Shown here: in pieces, positions 61,265-64,000 of the stretch
Numbering within the stretch: position 1 is the stretch's first letter
How the letters are laid out: each line of letters begins with the position of its first letter
From: Megalobrama amblycephala
Lineage: Eukaryota > Chordata > Actinopteri > Cypriniformes > Xenocyprididae
Direction: 5' to 3'
DNA: 64,000 nucleotides
Assembly: GCF_018812025.1 (NCBI RefSeq)
Contig: NC_063062.1
Span: forward strand, 1,279,754-1,343,753
Position numbers and translations under genes: made by a program
Notes under the pieces: model-generated
The model's database searches: none
Seen by the model: only the letters and a program-made list of their open reading frames with translations
What the model was told of the DNA's origin: nothing

Positions 61265-62190
61265 TTTATGGTAACACTTTGAAATAAGGTTTCATTTAGT
61301 TAATGCACTTTGAACTTACATGAACCAATGTTTTATTATCTAAGATTAATAAATGCTGTACAATATATATTGTTCATTGTTAGTTTGTTAACTAATGCAT
61401 TAATCCTAACCTTATTGTAAAGTATATTTTTGCACCTTTTTATTTGCAAACCTGTGACTTTCTTTCAGAGTCATAAGTCAAACCTGGCCTGCTTACAAAA
61501 TAATAAAATATTTATACCACGGAAACGTTAAGATGATGTACAGCTGCTGCACAGCGTCTACATTTATTCTAGGGGTACAAAGGTTTTGCTGAGAAAATCA
61601 AATAATTATTAGTCGGTTGGTCAGTAACTTTTATAAGGAACTGCAACATACACATCTGCTGTTGTAAAAACATTATACATGTTTATATTATAAGACCACA
61701 TAATGCATTTAAGAAGAATTAAGTGCAGCTGCTTGGGTAACACTTGTTAATGTTAGTTAATAAAAATGTTTGGCCACATTTTAGTTTAGGGTCCAATTCT
61801 CACTTTTAACTATGACTTTTGCCTCAATAAACTCCTAATTACTGCTTATTAATAGTTAGTAAGGTAGTTAAGTTTAGGTATTGGTAGGATTAAGGCATGT
61901 AGAATATGGTCATGCAGAATAAGGCATTAATATGTGCTTTATAAGTACTAATAAACAGCCAATACCCTAGTAATATGCATGCTAATAAGCAATAGTGAGA
62001 ACTGGACCTTAAACTAAAGTGTTAGCAAATGTGTTATTAACAGATGCAACTTTTGATCTTAAAAATGTGTCAGTAAATGTTGAGACGAACATTAAATAAA
62101 TGCTGTAGAAGTATTGTTCATCGTTAGTTCATGTTTTTTAACTAATGTTAACAAATGTAACCTTATTGTGTTTGCTTAAAGTGTAACTTT
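61265..62190. mobile_element. T2 repeat copies with a nested TIR element (61782-62031)
   Basis: atggtaacactttgaaataa to cttattgtaaagtata (61268-61430), then a second copy starting gggtaacacttgttaatgtt (61735) that resumes after a nested 250-bp element. The nested element has inverted ends (acattttagtttagggtcca; tggaccttaaactaaagtgt). Confidence 0.75.
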
Positions 62191-62629
62191 TCCGACTTCA
62201 AACCGACTTTAAAGCGTTTTGCTTCTGGGGTTTGGGACAGAACGTCAGTTTCTCCCTCCGTTTGGACTAAAACACTGTGTTGTGGTCATCAGATTTGAAA
62301 TGTTTGAAACAATTTGAAACACGGAGGTTTACAGTGTTCTCTCCATGTTTATGATACTTTGTCGCTTTTAGCCACTGCCTACGACGCGCTAGATCCTTCA
62401 CTGGAAACCGAAAGTAACTTGAAAGTAACCCTCTAAACGTCTACTCTTTAAATTCTTGCACCCGGGAACAATACAAGTCGACACCATTATGACTAAAAGT
62501 TTGCTAAGAAGTATTTCCTACTAAAGCAAGACGGTGGCTGCGGATGTACTGTATTTGCGATGTTGTCATTATCATGTGACCTACCACTGTCAGTTGTGTC
62601 GCATCACTGCCATTCATAAATCCTCTTCT

Positions 62630-62935
62630 GTTGCCTTGTGGGATAGTAAAGTGTCCATCGTATCCACACTTGAGAACCTTACCAGTAGTAGTAGGAGACT
62701 TTTTCGCCTACTCTTTTATGAGTTTTGTGAATTCAAACATGCTACTCTTGTCACATGCTGTTTTTCACCTACTTTATAGTAGGAAAGTATACGATTACAG
62801 ACACAGACAGTGTTTGACTCTGGTCAAGCATATCCATAGCAGACTCGTGGGAGTGGCTTTGTACAGCAATATGCCCAGTGCATTATGGGTGTTGAAGTAT
62901 TCCTACCTATTTGGCTAAAGGGAAGACGACAGCCT
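62630..62935. repeat. Interspersed repeat R6, copy 2
   Basis: It shares gggatagtaaagtgtccatc and ctactttatagtaggaaagt with 15565-15680. Confidence 0.65.
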
Positions 62936-62972
62936 TTTTTCCTCTGCATTCTCTAGTCAGGCAGCACAGATT

Positions 62973-62980
<8 letters not shown>

Positions 62981-63035
<55 letters not shown>
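62981..63035. repeat. (TA)n microsatellite
   Basis: About 27 TA units, ending directly at the start of repeat R8. Confidence 0.97.
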
Positions 63036-63039
<4 letters not shown>

Positions 63040-63640
63040 TAGTTCACCCAGAAATGAAAATTCTGTCATTAATTACTCACCCTCATGTCGTTCCACACAT
63101 GTAAGACCTTCGTTCAGCTTCAGAACACAAATAAAGATTTTTGATGAAATCCGAGAGGTATATGACTTGTCCATAGACAGCAATATAATCACTTTCAAGG
63201 TCCAGAAAGGTACTAAAGACATCGTTAATAAAGTCATGTGACTGCAGTGGTTCAACCTTAATGTTATGAAGAGACGAGAACTTTTTGTGTGCAAAAACAA
63301 AACAAAAATAACGACTTTATTCAACAATCTCTTCTCTTCCCTGTCATTATCCTTACACAGTAAGCACAGTGAAGGCTTCCGTTTTTACATCCGAATGCCG
63401 GCTCAGTATTGGCCAAAGCTGATCACGTGATCAGCACGACGCATGCGTGTGATGCTGACGCAGGAGCCGGCCAATAATGAGTCAGCGTTCTGACGATGAA
63501 CCTGGAAGCGCTGGACGTAAACAACGAATGAGAATGACACAGAAGAGAAAAGATTGTTGAATAAAGTCACTATTTTTGTTTTGTTTTTGCACACAAAAAG
63601 TATTCTTGTCTCTTCATAACATTAACCCTTTAAAACCGGG
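63036..63640 (+). mobile_element. Interspersed repeat R8, copy 2, with ~90-bp foldback arms
   Basis: It opens gggttagttcacccagaaat. Arms at about 63252-63345 and 63532-63628 (aaccttaatgttatgaagag versus ctcttcataacattaaccct) are inverted with few changes and enclose a ~190-bp loop. Confidence 0.8.
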
Positions 63641-64000
63641 TGGAGCGCCGGCGCTCCCATTTGCGTGTCTCTCTTAAAGAGCCAATACAAACTGAACCCA
63701 TATAGGTAGCACAAAAATTATTTTTGCATACAAAACTAGACACTTTACACGTTCAGATCAAGCCTCCAACATGCTTCTGTTGCATTGTTTTCACCCTCTA
63801 ATGAGTCTGAGGGTGCGTTCACACTTCGGTTCGGTTCGTTTGGTTCATTTGGTCCGGACCAAAGAAAAAAAAAAAAGTGTTCCAATACTCGTGCACGAGT
63901 TTTGGGAGGCATTCCTTTGAAATGAGTTGTGAAGGAGGGGGGCTGTTCTTGCGCATGCGCTCATTTCAAAAACTCAGTAACAGTCTTTGGATTCTCAGTC
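63641..64000. mobile_element. Further repeat fragments at window edge
   Basis: gcggagcgccggcgctcc-like GC stretch near 63640 and gcgttcacacttcggttcgg with tggtccggaccaaa (63827-63862) resemble common cyprinid repeats. The sequence is cut by the window edge. No coding exon. Confidence 0.45.

Noticed and set aside
54324..64000. Search for pepd exon 5 and later
   Set aside because: No segment matching the next conserved prolidase residues was found by reading. Intron 4 probably extends beyond the window; a translated alignment would be decisive.

Overview
This window is vertebrate nuclear DNA, almost certainly from a ray-finned fish of the carp/minnow group (Cyprinidae). Reasons: an intron-split protein gene, AT-rich intergenic DNA, abundant (TA)n and (CA)n microsatellites, and many short non-autonomous DNA transposons (hAT, Tc1/mariner, foldback MITEs) plus a tRNA-derived SINE whose motifs I know as typical of cyprinid genomes. 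No transposase, rRNA gene, intact tRNA gene or CRISPR array was found. The lineage call is inference from repeats and one gene.

Only one protein gene can be supported: the 5' part of pepd (prolidase, Xaa-Pro dipeptidase) on the + strand. Four coding exons (41270-41286, 45030-45216, 49817-49944, 54260-54323) have canonical GT/AG borders and matching phases. Together they encode the first 132 residues, the N-terminal non-catalytic domain. Intron 4 runs off the right edge, so the metal-binding C-terminal half lies outside the window. The probable promoter (about 41150-41269) is CpG-rich and holds a perfect inverted pair of TCATGTGA-type E-boxes.

Layout. 1-41 kb: intergenic, no recognisable protein exon. 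It holds a promoter-like GC-rich patch (537-1430), an ~82-bp satellite (3885-8665), DNA transposons and a SINE (8.6-17.8 kb), a (CAAA)n/(TTTG)n hairpin-rich block (19.0-20.3 kb), two blocks of a 22-bp self-complementary minisatellite grown inside a transposon (23.9-24.8 and 25.8-29.9 kb), a 36-bp minisatellite (33.3-36.3 kb), and several repeat-poor islands that may be conserved regulatory DNA (20.35-21.5, 22.9-23.35, 25.2-25.74, 30.6-31.05, 36.7-38.35 kb). 41-64 kb: pepd, with introns full of nested transposons. These include a hAT element with a perfect 8-bp target duplication, a hAT-like element filled with an alternating two-type higher-order repeat, palindromic dimer transposons, and triplicated AT-rich blocks.

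The most notable observations are structural: young tandem expansions with higher-order organisation seeded within transposons, a transposon abutting the weak exon 2 splice donor of pepd, and a paired M-box promoter. No new protein system is visible. The long open frames over the minisatellites are by-products of repeat periodicity.
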